From positions 1 through 6,569 of the forward strand of contig JACMOY010000385.1 in assembly GCA_014377795.1 (NCBI GenBank): a DNA stretch of 6,569 nucleotides, in the 5' to 3' direction. This document shows, piece after piece, positions 5,210-6,569 of this stretch (position 1 is its first letter; every line of letters begins with the position of its first letter). The position numbers were made by a program, and so were the translations under genes. This DNA is from Actinomycetota bacterium. Its GTDB lineage: Bacteria > Actinomycetota > Actinomycetes > Actinomycetales > Angustibacteraceae. Below the pieces are notes generated by a model. The model did not search any database and was not told the origin of the DNA. It saw only the letters and a list, made by a program, of their open reading frames with translations.

Positions 5210-6569
5210 ATGACCCGCCTGATGCCCCGCGGTGACGAGCGTGGGACGAGCGTGCTGGGCCCGCTCCTGCTGCTGGTGTCCCTCGTGGTCACCGCCGTCG
5301 TGGCCGGGCTGATCATGGCCGGCCTGGCCATGCCAGCCGTCGGCGCCGCCGGTGCGTCCGCCCGGGCCGGCGTCGGGTTCTTCGACTCGCTGCCCGCTGA
5401 GCTGGAGCAGAGCCCGCTGGCCCAGCAGTCGCGGATCCGGGCAGCCGACGGCTCACTGATTGCCACGTTCTACAGCGAGAACCGCATCGTGGTGCCGCTG
5501 GACCAGGTGTCCCCCACCATGGCCAAGGCCCAGGTCGCCATCGAGGACACCCGCTTCTACTCGCACGGCGGGGTCGACCTCAAGGGCATCGTGCGCGCGG
5601 CGGTCAACAACGCGAACAGCAGCTCGCGGCAGGGCGCCTCGACCCTGACCCAGCAGTACGTCAAGCTCACCCTGCAGGAGAACGCGGTCTACGCCGGTGA
5701 CCAGGCCGGCGTCGCGGCCGCCATCGACAAGACCTACTCCCGCAAGCTGCGCGAGCTCAAGCTGGCCGTCACGCTCGAAGAGAAGCTGACCAAGGACGAG
5801 ATCCTGCAGGGCTACCTCAACATCGCCTACTACGGCGACGGGGCGTACGGCGTCGAGGCTGCGGCCCGCCACTACTTCGGCGTCCACGCCAAGGCGCTGA
5901 CCCTGCCGCAGGCAGCGTTGCTCTCCGGCATCGTCCAGCAGCCGCGCGCCTTCAACCCGCGCACCAACCTCAAAGCGGCCAACGCACGCCGCAACGTCGT
6001 CCTCACGCGCATGCTCTCGACCGGCGTCATCACCGCGGCCGAGCACGACAAGGCCGCCAAGACCCCGGTGCGGCTGAAGATCTCGCCGACCGGCAACGGG
6101 TGCGACGTCTCGCCCTACGGCTACTTCTGCGACTACGTCTACCGCACTCTGCTGGCCGACAAGACCTTTGGCGCGACCAAGGCCGAACGTCGGCAGCAGA
6201 TCCTGCGCGGCGGCCTGACGATCACCACCACCATCGACCCCAAGCTTCAGCAGCTGGCCCAGACCGCCATCAACGAGCGGGTGCCGGCGTCGAACGGGGA
6301 CGGTGTCGGCGCGGCCATGTCCGTCGTCGAGCCGGGCACCGGCAAGATCCTCGCGATGGCCCAGAACACCCGGTTCAGCAACAGCGAGAAGGCCGGGTTC
6401 GACGCGACCAACTACAACGTCGACTTCGCGTACGGCAACAGCATCGGTTTCCAGACCGGCTCGACGTTCAAGGCCTTCACGCTCGCCGCCGCGCTGAAAG
6501 AGGGCCGCGCCCTGACGAGCAAGATCCAGGCGCCACCGAGCCCGGCCACCTTCCCTGCCTCGCAGTTCA
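5210..6569 (+). CDS. ponA2: Class A penicillin-binding protein, PonA2-like (3' end outside window)
   Basis: The first 453 residues of a bifunctional peptidoglycan synthase are present, and the frame stays open to the window edge. A short cytoplasmic N-terminus precedes one membrane anchor at about residues 15-40. The GT51 glycosyltransferase domain follows. It contains IEDTRFYSHGGVD (111-123, catalytic E112), QGASTLTQQYVK (141-152), RKLRELKLA (178-186, second Glu E182) and ILQGYLNIAYYG (198-209). The transpeptidase domain begins near 365 (AMSVVEPGTGKILAM), and its SxxK box is GSTFK with nucleophile S418 and K421. The SxN and KTG boxes, and possibly a PASTA domain as in PonA2, lie beyond 6569. 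A linker between the domains carries two cysteines (C298, C307). The protein polymerises lipid II and crosslinks stem peptides outside the membrane. The start has a good Shine-Dalgarno. The location next to whiB4 supports the PonA2 assignment. Confidence 0.93.
   Translation, partial: MTRLMPRGDERGTSVLGPLLLLVSLVVTAVVAGLIMAGLAMPAVGAAGASARAGVGFFDSLPAELEQSPLAQQSRIRAADGSLIATFYSENRIVVPLDQVSPTMAKAQVAIEDTRFYSHGGVDLKGIVRAAVNNANSSSRQGASTLTQQYVKLTLQENAVYAGDQAGVAAAIDKTYSRKLRELKLAVTLEEKLTKDEILQGYLNIAYYGDGAYGVEAAARHYFGVHAKALTLPQAALLSGIVQQPRAFNPRTNLKAANARRNVVLTRMLSTGVITAAEHDKAAKTPVRLKISPTGNGCDVSPYGYFCDYVYRTLLADKTFGATKAERRQQILRGGLTITTTIDPKLQQLAQTAINERVPASNGDGVGAAMSVVEPGTGKILAMAQNTRFSNSEKAGFDATNYNVDFAYGNSIGFQTGSTFKAFTLAAALKEGRALTSKIQAPPSPATFPASQF

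Overview
This is a high-GC actinobacterial chromosomal window (roughly 70% G+C or more, strong G/C third-position bias, GTG starts, 4-bp GTGA overlaps, a WhiB protein). It is a core locus. From memory, the gene order matches Mycobacterium tuberculosis Rv3677c-Rv3678c-Rv3678A / Rv3679-Rv3680 / whiB4 / ponA2, and the wblA neighbourhood of Streptomyces. The NUDIX gene between the metallo-beta-lactamase and RidA genes resembles the non-mycobacterial arrangement. I cannot name the genus.

Layout. On the minus strand, read right to left from 2319 to 13, lie a 49-residue DUF4177 protein, a RidA/YjgF-family protein, a hairpin that probably ends that transcript, a NUDT19-type NUDIX hydrolase and a LACTB2-like metallo-beta-lactamase-fold hydrolase. 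A 125-bp divergent intergenic region (2320-2444) separates them from a plus-strand pair of Get3/ArsA-like ATPases (2445-3434 and 3431-4609), homologues of mycobacterial BagA/BagB. Converging on that pair with only a 12-bp gap is a minus-strand WhiB4/WblA-type iron-sulfur regulator (4622-4960). A 249-bp divergent region (4961-5209) follows; it holds a good 18-bp operator-like palindrome. The last gene is a plus-strand bifunctional class A penicillin-binding protein (PonA2-like), cut off by the window edge at 6569.

How the genes work together. The ATPase pair is translationally coupled and almost certainly forms a heterodimer. Each subunit lacks a different active-site element, which points to a single composite ATPase site. 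The RidA, NUDIX and MBL-fold proteins look like metabolite damage-control or hydrolytic enzymes. WhiB4/WblA links the locus to redox sensing and the penicillin-binding protein to cell-wall synthesis.

A recurring regulatory theme is that three of the transcription units appear to have leaderless promoters. Each has a TANNNT -10 hexamer 6-7 nt upstream of the predicted start codon. No mobile elements, CRISPR arrays, tRNAs or rRNAs were seen.
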